This document shows positions 12,091-24,800 of a stretch of DNA of 64,000 bases, one piece after another; the first letter of the stretch is position 1; each line of letters opens with the position of its first letter. Below the pieces are notes generated by a model that saw nothing but the letters and a program-made list of their open reading frames with translations, searched no databases and was not told the origin of the DNA. The stretch is from positions 15,446,606-15,510,605 of the forward strand of contig NC_135009.1 of the NCBI RefSeq assembly GCF_051020985.1, written 5' to 3'. The position numbers were made by a program, and so were the translations under genes. This stretch comes from Nomia melanderi. Lineage: Eukaryota; Arthropoda; Insecta; Hymenoptera; Halictidae.

Positions 12091-12312
12091 CCCTTAGCAC
12101 TCCAGATGGTTTCGTAATTTATCAGGAACTGCAACTAATCTTTATGGTATCTCTAGTGAAAACGAAGAATGCTGTAACATTCCTTCAATGTTTTATCTCC
12201 CTTTTCAGCACAAAATTTAGATGCATGGGAAATCTAATGATTTTAGGGTAGTTTCTTTGATTCGTTAAAATATTTGATAACTGCAATATTGGAGCCTACA
12301 CAGTTCAAAGGG
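12091..12312. mobile_element. TTAA element, family D
   Basis: The element is 222 bp between TTAA at 12087-12090 and 12313-12316. The left end is CCCTTAGCACTCCAGATGG and the right end is the complement of CCCTTTGAACTGTGTAGGC. Its right half and adjoining flank are then repeated twice more downstream. Confidence 0.75.
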
Positions 12313-12588
12313 TTAAAACACGTTTGCCAAGCAATACCGAGGAATTAACAGTATAAACGTCAATCCATGAAAACGATTTTATGGTAGTTTCTTTGACTCG
12401 TTAAAATATTTGATAACTGCAATATTGGAGCCTACAGAGTTCAAAGGGTTAAGACGCGTTTGCCAAGCAATACCGAGGAATTAGCAGTATAAACGTCAAT
12501 CTATGAAAAGGATTTTATGCTAGTTTCTTTGACTCGTTAAAATATTTGATAACTGCAATATTGTAGCCTACAGAGTTCAAAGGGTTAA
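12240..12588. repeat. 136-bp tandem triplication including a family D right end
   Basis: The landmark AGGGTTAA recurs at about 12309, 12445 and 12581, a period of 136 bp. Each unit joins the right half of a family D element to a flank containing TTTGCCAAGCAATACCGAGG. The same flank occurs in reverse next to the family D element at 28527. Confidence 0.8.
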
Positions 12589-13301
12589 TCCTCTCCTCAG
12601 GTTTCCTCTGATAAAAATTCACGTAACTCATTTACCTTTACTTTCCACCTAATCACTCGACTGTTCACGGTACGAGTGTACACACACGAAACATCTACGC
12701 GTTCAGCGTTAACGGAAATCGCCGTCGGCCGAGGAAATTAGTTGGCGAGCTCGTTTCCAGCGCGGCCCGGAATCATATCGACGCAAACATTTAAACGATT
12801 TACTTTTCGAAACAATTTATCGGAGACAGGAAACAGGAAGTTCGCTGGAGCGATGCACGCTATATATACTTAACGGAGCACCTGGCCCGCGCGAAAGTTT
12901 AATTGGGAACGTAAACGGTCCCGACGAAACTTCCGTTGCAGCGCGCTGCAGCGTGTCCTCGCTGAAAAATACGCAGCTGGATCCCCGGACGGCCCTTCGA
13001 CGTACCGTCAACTAACTATCCTCTGTTTCCCTATTTCCCTGCGCTTTTCCCTCGCCTCGGTATCAACGTCGCATACTTACGACGTTGATTAACCTAACTA
13101 CGACGTTATTAACATATATTTGGCGCACGGCGTACACTGCGACGCTTATACGAGGCGCTCGGAGTCGAGTCGACGCGATGATCTTGAGAAATTTCAATGG
13201 AGTCAATAATATTCTCAGTTATTCGAGGATTTACTCGGTTTCCCTAGGTCAGGTCTTTCCTTTCATAGCTTCGAGAAATATCTGAGCTAGAAATAACTTA
13301 A

Positions 13302-13487
13302 CCCTTGGCACTCGAGATCAATCAGCGCTCTAGCGAAAATGAAAAATGTAACGTTCCTTCGATCTTTTATGTTCCTTAGTACAAAGTTTCGGTGTGTGGA
13401 AAATCTAATGATTTTAGGATCCTTTGATTCATTGAAATATTCAATATTGTAACTGGTGCAATATTCGAGCCTACAGAGTTCAAAGTT
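13302..13487. mobile_element. TTAA element, family D, right end decayed
   Basis: TTAA at 13298-13301 precedes CCCTTGGCACTCGAG. The body matches family D, and the right end GAGTTCAAAG lacks a recognisable TTAA. A diverged family G copy follows, ending in CGTCCGCAAAGGGTTAA at about 13663. Confidence 0.55.
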
Positions 13488-13929
13488 GACATTTAGAGAC
13501 GAAATTTTCGTATTTCGAAGACTAGGTCCTAAACAGACGATTTAATTATTTAAGCAGTAAGAGATCGGCACATACTTTCCCTATTTTCTATTGTTTAATT
13601 GATGTTTAATTCAACTTCATCTGGCGAAGTATGTTTTAAGAACCGTCGTCCGCAAAGGGTTAAGCGACATTAACTTCTCTAGACCTGACTCTGCATTTGC
13701 TTTAGAGCGACTTATATGGCACGTATGTAAAATACTTGGTTCGGTTTATCCGCTGCGTTTCAGATGTGTGAAAATGATACGAATAACATATCACGCGAAA
13801 CAATTCGCAGGGAGTAACGCGGGCGAAGTTGAAATTCTCCGCTGCAATTTCGCTCGCGTTCTGCGCGGCCGATTTGTTTCATTCAGGAAAATGCCATAGC
13901 AACGAGCATTTCTACTATAACAAACTTAA

Positions 13930-14164
13930 CCCTTTGCACTCGGAAGGTTTTCACTAGAAATATTTGAACATTTGACGATGAGATAAAGACGATATTCCGT
14001 GAAACTAATTCGAAGAGGAATCACACGTACATCGAGGAACAAAGCTATTTTATTTAAATATTTCCAAATTGGTGCATTATAGGAAATATAATATTAAATA
14101 TCAAATTTTATAAGTTCCACTGTATGAAGTCAAGTGGTGAGTGTCACCTCTCGAGCGCAAAGGG
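13930..14164. mobile_element. TTAA element, family E
   Basis: The element is 235 bp between TTAA at 13926-13929 and 14165-14168. The ends are CCCTTTGCACTCGG and the complement of CCCTTTGCGCTCGAG. The short palindrome GGTGAGTGTCACC lies beside the right end. Confidence 0.8.
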
Positions 14165-15139
14165 TTAACTGCGAAATTCGTTTCTTTTCCCAGTGAATCA
14201 TCGACGAAACAGCTTCATCGAGCAGAATTTGCGAAGGAAAACATAGGACAAGGGGTTAACCACTTCGCGTACTATTTACTTTCGTCGCTAAGCTCGTGTA
14301 ACATTTCACTATCGACAATTTGGAAGAAATACACCAAAATTTTCCGTTCTACTTCAAGTGGAAATTTCATTCGAAGATAATACATTGATAATAGCAAAGT
14401 AGTTTGCTTTGATCCGTGGGTAATGAACAACATTGATTCTTGTTAAATTTTTCTAGAAATCTTCGTCACGAGTCTCACTCGTCATTGTACAGCAAGGGGT
14501 TAACTTGCGGTGTAAGTGCCAGTGTATAAACACTAAATTTGTTTATTAATAATCTTGCATATAACGATATTTTTCGAAACACTTTGGAAAATTGACATTT
14601 CTGTGACAATTGCCTGTCGACGTGTACGCGTCCCCGACGTTCCTGCAACAGAAGCGTCTTTCCACCGCGAGTGGTTTGTTAACGGCGCGTTTCCATCTCC
14701 GCCGTATAAACGCGTCAGCAATAATTATTACAATCGAAGGCAGAACGATAGGTTATCCGCGAGCTTCTGTTATTCCCCATTTCTCGCGAGCTAAATTATA
14801 TTTACGAGCTTCGATAACCGAGAGAATATCCTCGGAGTTTAGGACGGAGTTACTAGTTAAAATTCATCGATACCGAGCGTCAGCATAATTTGTTTACGTT
14901 GAGGTGTAGAGACGCTCGCGATTAAAGATATCACCCGAAGCTAGCGCGAATCCTTGAACCATATTGATTCCGTTCGAATTTCGAACGACGCTTCGCAGAA
15001 TTCTTCGGAAACGACGAGTCGGTGCATGAACCCGATGTTCATTTATTTATTTACACTCCCAACGGAATAATCCTTTGGATGTAAGGTCGAGGTGAAACAC
15101 GGGAAAGGAGACGATGCGACGATAACAGCGAATTGTTAA

Positions 15140-15336
15140 CGCGTCGAATGCCGGAGGATTTAGAGCAAAATACAGAAAATGAAAAAATATATTAAATCAT
15201 TCGATTGAACTGCGTTATTATTGCACGTTCTAGCTAAATGTCACGGAATTAGCATTATTTGTAATATATAATAATAATTGAGACAACTGTAGTAATTCAA
15301 TTTGCTTGGGTCACCGGTGACCCCACGATAGCCAAC
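15140..15336. mobile_element. TTAA element, family A, right TTAA decayed
   Basis: TTAA at 15136-15139 is followed by CGCGTCGAATGCC. The body matches family A, and GGGTCACCGGTGACCC lies just inside the right terminus, which reads GCCAACGTAACC. A second diverged family A copy in the same region ends at TTAA 15755-15758. Confidence 0.6.
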
Positions 15337-16329
15337 GTAACCATTTGCCCTGGAAATGAATTTAGAGATTTTAGTCTCGCGCGATGAATTTTATTTTCAC
15401 CTATTTCATGCAGATGTGTGCATTAATTTCATTTGTTAGTCATTTTGTATAGAGCGCTACATTTCGAAACAATCTAATATGCGTAACGCAACAAGATTAT
15501 CAATGTATGAGACATCGTTGGCCATTTTTAAACAGAAACGTCTCGACGCGCGTGGCATGTCTTTCGATTTACTGCAATTCAATCAATTAAATGACCATTT
15601 AAACGACTTAAAAATATTTCTATATCATAGACAATACTACCTAATATGGTGATGTTCAGCCAGATGAACGTGCAATAATAACGCCATTCAATCAAACGAT
15701 TCAATATATTTCCCCATTTTGCGTCCTTCGCTCTAAATCGCGCGGCGTTCAACGTTAATAAAAAGATAACCGTCAGATACAAATTCGGTAAGCACGGAAC
15801 ACATCGAGTCATTGAAGCGAACAAAGCGGCATGTAGGAAGGGACGAACAAACGACGAGTCGAGACGTGCCAATCGACAGTGGAACGGCGAAACGGTGGCA
15901 CGATCGTCGGGGGAGTAAAGGGACCGGGGCGCGATCGGCGAAACAAAGGTTCCAACTTACGGGCAATCGCGACAAAATGGCTGGTCGGCGAGAGGTCACG
16001 TCCCGTCGGCGAGAAGCATAGTCCTCTGTTCCAGCGTTCTCTCGTTAATTTCGCGTCCGAAATTCTGGCGGCCACTAACGCACCTCTCGCGTCGCGATAA
16101 ATCACTGGGTACATAGATCGTGTACGCGTTCCCCTACTCCAACGGCTGTTTGCAAAGCAAAGTCGAGACCGGTGTTTATGTCTTAAACAGAGCAACGATG
16201 ACGCACAATGTGTACGGGAAAGGTCGACAAACTCGCCGATCGAACGGCCGGTGATCAACAATTTTTGGAAACGTGCTCGAGTGGGAATCCTGGCGATACG
16301 ATTTTTCGAAACGTACAGCCCTGTTTTAA

Positions 16330-16564
16330 CCCTTTGCACTCTGTAGGCGCATCTTAGTCGTCAATTGATTTGATACGGCGAAATTATGGAGTTAGACATT
16401 TAATATTAAACTTTGTATGATGTATCGATATGTAAGATATTGAAATAGAACAGCTTTCTTTCATTTATGTGCGAATTTCGTTAAGTCAGTTTGAAAGAAT
16501 GTCGTTGGTATTTGATTAAAAAATGTTGAGTGTTTCTAATGGAGAATTTCTGGAGTGCAAAGGG
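16330..16564. mobile_element. TTAA element, family E/D type
   Basis: The element is 235 bp between TTAA at 16326-16329 and 16565-16568. The left end is CCCTTTGCACTCTGTAGGC and the right is the complement of CCCTTTGCACTCCAG, combining terminal features of families D and E. Confidence 0.75.
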
Positions 16565-16595
16565 TTAACGATGAATTCGGTCGATTCGATGTTAA

Positions 16596-17065
16596 CCCCT
16601 CGGAATATGAATTCTTTCTCAACTCTGATCGATACGGCTGCTTTGTCGTTAATAATTTATTGAAAAGAGAGGAAAATTCTAAGCATACGTTACGCCTATA
16701 TTTCCTTTTAACCCTTTGAACTCTGTAGGCTCCAATATTGCACCAGTTCTAATATTAAATATTTTAATGAATCTCAAAGACACTGCCCTACAATTATTCG
16801 ATTTCTCACGCGTCCAAATTCTGCACTAACAAGGAAGATAAAAGATCTAAGAAACGTTATAGCATTTTCCATTTTCGCTAGGGATACCATAAAAATTAGT
16901 TACAGTCGCTGATAGATTACAAAACCATCTGGAGTGCTAAGGGTTAAGTACAATAGTTGATTACAAAGGAATAATATTTACTTTGAATTCCAATTAACTA
17001 AGTAATATATATATTTGTTGAATCACGTAGAAAATCTCCACGAGTCTCACTCGTAGGGCAAGGGG
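16596..17065. mobile_element. TTAA element, family C, split by a nested family D element
   Basis: TTAA lies at 16592-16595 and 17066-17069. The left end is CCCCTCGG. The right end is the complement of CCCCTTGCCCTACGAGTGAG and includes the palindrome ACGAGTCTCACTCGT. The 232-bp family D element at 16712-16943 interrupts it. Removing that element and one TTAA leaves a sequence closely matching the uninterrupted copy near 3241-3330. Confidence 0.75.
16712..16943. mobile_element. TTAA element, family D, nested in family C
   Basis: The element is 232 bp with TTAA at 16708-16711 and 16944-16947. The ends are CCCTTTGAACTCTGTAGGC and the complement of CCCTTAGCACTCCAGATGG. The flank TTTCCTTTTAA/GTACAATAG corresponds to an unoccupied TTTCCTTTTAAGTATAATAG at about 3280-3301. 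Confidence 0.85.
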
Positions 17066-17971
17066 TTAAAGAATGTCGCCTGTAACTCATTGGAAACTGT
17101 TGAATATTTCCAACAGAAAACTCTCGAGTTCAAGGGTTAATCGAACTACCTGTTTATCACGTTTACACAGGAAAACCTAATGTCAAACGTTCGTCCTCAG
17201 AGGGTTGAGCCTTGAGAGTCGAACCGTAACCGTAACTTTAACTCGAATTTCCACGGCCTACGAGCAACCCCCGTTCCCCCAAGGACGACGCAATAAACCG
17301 TCGAGCGGGAGTCCCCGAATCCGCCGTTAAACAGAGCTCGAAGCAGGTGTTTGCGTTCAATCAGCGGGGATTCATTTCGGCGGACCGCCGAAACGCGATC
17401 GTAATGGCTTCTCTTTCTGATTGCAGTGCCCCGGGGTGCCGGAGCGAGCTCCCGCGGGGATTACCGCGGATCCACGACGCGTCGCAGATGTACACGCCGC
17501 GAGGGGGTCCCGTGGAGATTGGACAAATTGAAACCGATGCTGCGCCGCTCGACGGTGGCCCGGGGAAGAACCTCGGATCCAGCTAGCGGTTCGGAGCGGC
17601 GGTAAAGTTCGTCATGGCAGCGGGGCCTTCGGCGCTCGGCTCTCGCGAGGTGATGAGGTAGTGGCAGTCAGTCGATTTATCTGAGGCGAATCCGTGGGAA
17701 GATTCTTCTCTACAGCGAAAACTTGCGGACACCGATCGAACGACCTGTCGAAGCTGACTGGCGACAACCCTCGGTCAGGCGCAATGTGAGTGAGAACAGG
17801 ATGGCGCATTGTAAGGCCACTTTTAAAGAACAAACTGTTTACTCGAATAAAAACATGTTTATTATTACATTTGCTCTATGACATTGGCGGAAGCGATTTC
17901 TGAGCGTTTGTTACAATAAAAAGTAGCATGTTCCATACATAATACACGTTTACACTTTATGCACTCGTTCT

Positions 17972-18158
17972 TAGCACTAGGTTTACTTATAAGCATCACT
18001 TGGCAAACGTTTATGTCAGTTTTGGTTAAAACAAGTTGTACAAGAATACGTATCGTAATAACCTAATCTTGAATCCCCACTTCCAATATCTAAATGGTCG
18101 AACATCAATTTTTCTAGGGACAATAGAATAAACCGGACAATAAACTTAGGCTTAGCGC
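17972..18158. mobile_element. TTAA-type element, family F, diverged
   Basis: The left terminus reads TTAGCACTAGGTTTAC and the right region reads AATAAACTTAGGCTTAG. It shares the internal CTTCCAA...ATTTTTCTAGG stretch with the intact family F copy at 20550-20707. Confidence 0.4.
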
Positions 18159-18837
18159 ATGTAGTGCACCTTCTCTTGCTAGGCGTTTCCAAAGTTTCCA
18201 CTTTGTCTTCTTCTACGTTTCGTCTGAAACATTTTCGCGTATAATCAATATCGTGGTATTAATGGTATTTTCAATGTTTTATTTAAGAAAAAACAGGAAT
18301 CGATAATTGACACATTTCCAACAAATCCAAACGCACCCCACTCTCACCACCACGCACTCATCATCCTCGCTTACGTATTCTTCGGAAAAAACCCAGCAAC
18401 CCTTGGGCCTTATCTCCATGAGTCCCTTCCTCTTTCGCGACCCTTAGAACGCTCGCTGTCACTGTCTTAAACCTACGATACTACAATATATTCGAAGATA
18501 TTCGACAGCAATTTATAATTTCCACCCTGTATAATTCTACCGCGACCGAGCGCGATGTGCCTAAGAGGCATGCTGCGACTCGCACACAATGTTCAAATGC
18601 CTACTGCACATTATAGGTCGCTGCAGAAAACGAAAAGCTACTGAGGCCGGTAACGAGCACTTCGATAGGACGAAGCAAACATTGTGCCCGTTGGATCGGT
18701 TGCGCCCGGCTGAGGGATAAACGAGCGAAGAGTCGAGAGATTCCGATCGAAGATGGTAACGTGAGGTCGGATCGGGCTGTCGTCGGATGCTGATGACGAG
18801 GCGGCCGCAGAGACGCGGAGGAAAGTAGCCGGGAACG

Positions 18838-21800
18838 ATGGAAACGAGCTACGAAGCGTTCACGGGCACCGGTTACAACGATGGCGGGCAGTTCTCGACG
18901 AGCCTGCCGATCGACGCCGACTCGGAGGCGCCGCTCGAGTGCAGGCAGGAGAATCTGACCGGGCTGTTCGATTTCATCATCTGCGGCGTGCTGATCAACG
19001 TGATCGGCCTCTTCGGGATATTCGGGAACGCGATCTCGATGATCATTCTGTCGAGGCCGCAGATGAAGTCGTCGATCAACTACCTGCTGATCGGACTGGC
19101 CAGATGCGACACTATACTGATCGTCATCTCGGTGAGTCCGGTTGCTCGATTGTAACGGGTACGAGTTGTGTTTCGACCCTTTGCACTCGAGAGTTTTCTT
19201 GCTGGGAGTTCTGTGTTTTCTGATGAGATAGGAATGATGTTTTGGAAACTTAGTAGTTTCGAGAGTAGTTTCTTTGATTCGTTAAAATATTTGATATTGT
19301 AACTGCAATATTGGAGCCTAGAGTTCAAAGGGTTAACACTAGAACTACCGTACCAGTCAGAATGACTGGTTTCGATTTTTTTGTTTAGCAATTATTGACA
19401 TCTTTGAGGCATTGAATCTTCGAAATGATTTTGAGAATAAATAGCTTTATTTGAATACTATAATGAATCTCTGAAGAAACTAAAAATAATCTGTCGTTAC
19501 AATTTTTATGGAAATTTTATATTAATCGTATTAAATGCTCGGTAGTTCTAGTGTTAATTAGTCAGACAAGAGATCAGCACCTAGTATTCTTTTCTTCTGT
19601 TAATTAAGCAATCCATGTATAATTTAGCTCGACCTGAAGGTTTTGTATATTTCAAAGAATCTTCGTCCGCAAAGGATTAATGTTGAATATCAAACTTTAC
19701 AATTTTTCACTATAAAAATTAGTTACAATTGATAGATTGCAAAATAACCTGGAATACTAAGGGTTAAACAGTAAATTCCTCGGTAGCCAATCAGGACTAT
19801 AAAAATTCATTACAATTGATAGATTACAAAATAACCTAGAATACTACGGATTAAACAATTAATTCCTCGGTAGCCAATCAGAATATCGAATCCTCTTCCA
19901 TTGTAACCTCGACATCCTCAGGAACATCGAATCGCGAAACTGGTATTCAAATGTCCATCAGTGCCAAAGGGGTGGCTTTCAAACCGCGAAACGCGTCCGC
20001 TTGTTCCATCCCGTAACGGCCGCCGCGATGGCCGACTTCAGAGCAGCTCGAAATTTACGCGAGCACTTCCGACCCTCGGCTACCGCCGAAGAGCGTCTTA
20101 AAAGGGTTGGCCGCTAGTGTCGGCATAAATTCCGCGGAGGTAAAAAGGAGAATGAAAGATAGAAAGGAATCGTCCCGGCTGTTGCTCGCCGCGCGCCAGC
20201 CGACGTCGTCTAAACCAATTCCGTCGCCGAGAATTTACAAGTGACGGCCAGCCCCTCGCGTGCTACGCCGCAGCCGCGACCGCCCGTTAATTTATTACGC
20301 TGGGAAACACGAAAGCTCGAACAAGTTGTTGCAAGCGAAACGAGTCGGCGTGAACGTCGGGCGTGCGCCAGCCCGCGATTTAAACGCGACGCGCGACCGC
20401 GGAGTTACTCGGTGAACCTCGAATCAGCTTTATCAGCACTTAGCTCTACCTGCTAACTGGCGATGTTATTTTCATTAACTCTCCTTTGTTATTCCTTTTT
20501 CCGTTTGTACCGCTTTCGTCGGTGAACTCTTGCGGATGGATCGTTTTAACACTAGGTTTACGGAGTCAATTTGAGTTTGATTGATGCAATTATATCAATA
20601 TGTACTTTGATTAACTATTTTTGAATCTCTAACTTCCAAGATCCGAATGAACGAAAATGAATTTTTCTAGGTGTAGTAGAATAAGCACAGTAAATGTAAA
20701 CCTAGTGTTAAGTTTCTAATTGTTGCTTGTTACGTTCTGCGAAGATAGGATTGTAATCCTCAGCAAGGAACATTAGATTATCGACCTTGGACTGTGGGAA
20801 GCACTAAATTTGCAACGTTTGCAACGAGGTTTTTCAATTCCAGTCTATTAGATCTTCAATTGAACTCTTGTGGATGGATCATTTTAGGTTTCTAATCGTT
20901 ACTTGTTACACTCTGCGAAGATAGGATTTCGATTCTTAGCAAGGAGCATTAGATTGTCGACCTTGGACCGCGAGAAGCACTAAATTTCCGTTTGCAACGG
21001 AAGGGTTTTCAATTCCAGTCTATTAGATCTTGAATCCTAGCTCGCGTCGAGGCAAAGGTTGTAGTCTACGCCACGCCGATGATCCAGATATACGAGTTCC
21101 CGATGAAAGTGGCTGGAACAGCTCTCGTGCAGGACAGAGAGCTGTTTACCCGCGGAAAATATCATCCGTTTCGCCGTCGCGTTACGTAAACCGCCACGGT
21201 TACATCGGCAAATGAACTCGCCGTGGTCGATACCAGGATCCCCCGGGTATCCGACGTTGCTCGACCAACCATCCGCAAACGGGCTGTCTCCCAGCCCGAT
21301 TTCCTCGTTCGAAAACGCAAATACAATCGGAAAAGAACGTTGATCCCGGGATCTGAAGTTTCGCTTAACCGCTCCCGCGCGGATTTCGCGCGGAAAACAC
21401 ATGGATACAACCGCTTTCGATAACCTACGATGCACTTGAATTTTATCTATGGTTTTTCGTTGTGTCGCTCACTGTTCTTTTATGTAAATCGTGTAAGCAG
21501 TGTATTCCTGGGTTGCATTGTTCACTATTATTTCGATTAAAGAGAATACTGTTGCGCTACTCAGCGTTCGTCTGTGCGAGCTAACGCTGTGGATCCTTCT
21601 AACAAGATTTCTCTGAGAAGCTCTGGTGCGCAAACTGTTAACCCTTTGCGCTGGGACGTGATTCGCCACCACTTAATTTGACTATAATGATAATTAATCA
21701 CTTGGCTAACGTGGGACCTCCACTGGCGAACTCTCAATCAATGTTCATAATTTGTTCGACCAATTACCGAGATATTGTATAAGTTCCACGTTAATGAAAC

Positions 21801-24800
21801 CAACCTTTACTTCAAAAGTAGAGATATAGACAGGCAATAATGATAACCAATAACTTAGCTAACATGGGACCTCCACTGTCGAACTCTCAATCAATGTTCA
21901 TAATTTGTTCGACCAATTACCGAGATATTGTATAAGTTCCACGTTAATGAAACCAACCTTTACTTCAAAAGTAAAGAGATATAGACAGGCAATAATGATA
22001 ACCAATAACTTAGCTAACATGGGACCTCCACTGTCGAACTCTCAATGAATGTTCATAATTTGTTCGACCAGTTAGAGACATTGTACAAGTTCCACATTAG
22101 CCAAACCAACCTTTCGTTCAAAAGTAAAGAGATAGAGATAGACAATAATAACCAATGACTTAGCTAACCTGGGACCTCCACTGGCGAACTCTCAATGAAT
22201 GTTCATTTGTTCGACCAATTACCAAGCCATTATACAAATTCCACATTAGCCAAACCAACCTCTAGTTCAAAAGTAAAGAGATATAGACAATAATGATAAC
22301 CAATGACTCATCTAACCTGGGACCTCCACTAACACCTCAGACAGCTACCTAACTCTCATCATTCCAGGTGCTGATCTACGGGCTGCCCGCGATCTACGCG
22401 TACACCGGTCTGCTGTTCGACTACAAGTTCATCGTGTACCCGAAGATCGTCCGGTTCCTGTACCCGTTGTCGTGCATGGCGCAGATAGCGACGGTGTACC
22501 TGACGCTGACGGTAACCCTGGAGAGATACATCGCGGTCTGCCATCCCCTGAAAGCGAGGTCCTTCTGCACGTACGGCCGAGCGCAGCTGGCTGTGCTGGT
22601 CATCGTGATCTTCTCCTTCGTTTATAACCTACCGAAGTTAGTGGTCTCCCCGATATACATTCGTCTGTTCTCAACCTAGCCGAAAAGCTGGCCAAAAAGC
22701 TGAGCCGAAAACCTTGACGAAAGCCCGCTGTCCGCAGATTCTGGGAGATCGACTTCTTCACGGAGGTCCACTGGAAGTACAACGTGACGGTCTACTGCCT
22801 GTACCCGGCGGACCTCAGGAGCAACGACCTCTACGTCACACTCTACGTACACTGGATGTACTTCTTCATATACTACCTGTTCCCGTTCCTCGCCCTGGTG
22901 GTCTTCAACGCGGCCATTTACCAGCGGGTGAGGACGATCGATCGTTTGATATCGGTACTGTTATCTCCCCGCTCCCGGAGAAACCCGGGGAGTCCCGAAA
23001 ACTGCGTGAAACGGATATAACTCGGAACTGACGTAGACGGTAATGGTTATCACCTTAGTTCGATTCTACGTAACCGTTTCGGACAGAACCGATATATCAG
23101 TCGATCGGAAGCCGGCGCGGGTAAGTCCGGGAAGCAAAAATTGAAGTTGATGCCTCGCCTTCTGATATTATACGTGTTTAGAAGCGATGCATAAAAAGGC
23201 TGACTTAGGAAGAACGAAGAGACGAGTGAATCCTTGAGTAACTAAGAATATTGTTTCTTCGATTAACCCTTTGCACTCGAGAGGTGACTCTCACCACTTG
23301 ATTTGGTTTGCAAAATTATATATTAGACTTTATAATTGTATAATTCAATTATGATTGAATATTCCATATATTGATGCATCATACAAAGCTTAATATTATA
23401 TATAAGACTTTATAATAGAAAAGCTACAAGCATATAATATTAAGCATCTACTATGATATTAAGCATCATACAAAGCTTAATATTATAAAGCCTTATATAT
23501 AATATTAAGCTTTGTATGATGCATCAATATATGGTATATTCAATCATAATTGAATTATACAATTATAAAGTCTTACATATAATTTTGCAAATCAAATCAA
23601 GTGGCGAGAGTCACCCCTCGAGTGCAAAGGATCAATCAATATATTCTAGTGTCAACCAATTTGCACCACAAGCGCTTCTACCTTGTAATTTGTATATCAC
23701 AAGAAAAAAGGAAAGATCGATTTCATAAGTCCAACAATCGCCATATGGCTGTATAGGTTTCTCATGTCTCACACGTTCCGAACCATTTTTACGCAATTGC
23801 AACAATTATGTCGGTGAGAATCAATCTTCCACTTTCTGTGATGCAAATGTGTTAATCACCGATGCCCAACCCGAACGCGGCGACTATAGCGTGCAAAGCG
23901 CGGTACAAGGAGCGCATCATTAACGTCCTTGGCCCCCCCGACGAAGGTAAACTGCAACGACGGCGAAACGCCGGGATAAATTTCCTATGGGACACGGCTC
24001 TCGCCCCGAAGCACCGTCTCACCCTCGAAGAACCATGACCGCCCCGTACCGTGGACGCATCCACCGGTACAGCGAGAGCAGAAGAGGAAAACAACGATGG
24101 AAATAGCTTCCGGTCGTGATCGAAACGCACGAGCAGCGAGAAACCGCGTGGGACGCGGACCTTCTGTTGTAACCCAGTTCCATGATAACCATAATTTCGG
24201 AGGGAATGACTCAACGGACGAGTCCTTCGATTCTAACGAGCGTCCGCATTACCATTCCCGCGGGGCCGACCGAAGGAAAATAGAAATGCGCGACGCGACA
24301 CATGCGGGTCTCGGCTTTTTTTGCCTGATAAAACGCTTCAGATAACGCACGGCCGCGCGGTGACGTAAGCGCCACGGTGAATTGATTCTGTGGGTATCGA
24401 CGTTGCGCCGGAGAAACTTCGGAACCGTGATCGACGGCCGGAACGCTTCGTTCTCGCGAGCGCCGCGGGGATTACCGTTCGCGACCGGAAGAACCTTAGC
24501 AACTTCGAAGTCGCGTATCGGTCGTCGATCGTCGTCTTGTCGATTCGTTTCGTTGAACACTCGCACTTAGCCGAGCACTTTAAAGGAAATTTCCTTTTCC
24601 CGCTGAAACATCGATGTTCGCGGTAGTTTAAGGGAGAACTCGCGTTTTCTGCGAGGCGTCGAGACCGTACGAAGCTTATGCGTTTGAAATATCGTGTAAC
24701 AGAAGAGTAGGTATCGAGATTTTAATTAACCCTCTGTAGGCCCGTGTAACTTTAACCCTTTTAGTGCCAGGCGAGAAAAAGGTGAAATAACCGGCCGAAT

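Larger units (their letters stand above)
9947..18837. other. Gene-poor flank upstream of the FMRFamide receptor
   Basis: No complete gene is supported. CpG-rich unique blocks (9960-10380, 12700-13020, 15800-16310, 17240-17600) alternate with AT-rich stretches and TTAA elements. A splice-acceptor-like tract ends at about 17427 and precedes an open frame of about 50 codons without recognisable homology. It could be a non-coding or first exon, but I cannot support it. The last 300 bases before 18838 are CpG-rich and probably contain the receptor's leader. Confidence 0.5.

Noticed and set aside
15809..16339. 176-codon minus-strand open frame
   Set aside because: Its end lies in a family A element and it shares the interval with open frames on plus. 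No motif is visible.
17347..17586. Possible exon after a pyrimidine-rich tract ending in CAG near 17427
   Set aside because: The acceptor looks reasonable, but the roughly 50 codons after it match nothing I know and no partner exon could be found.
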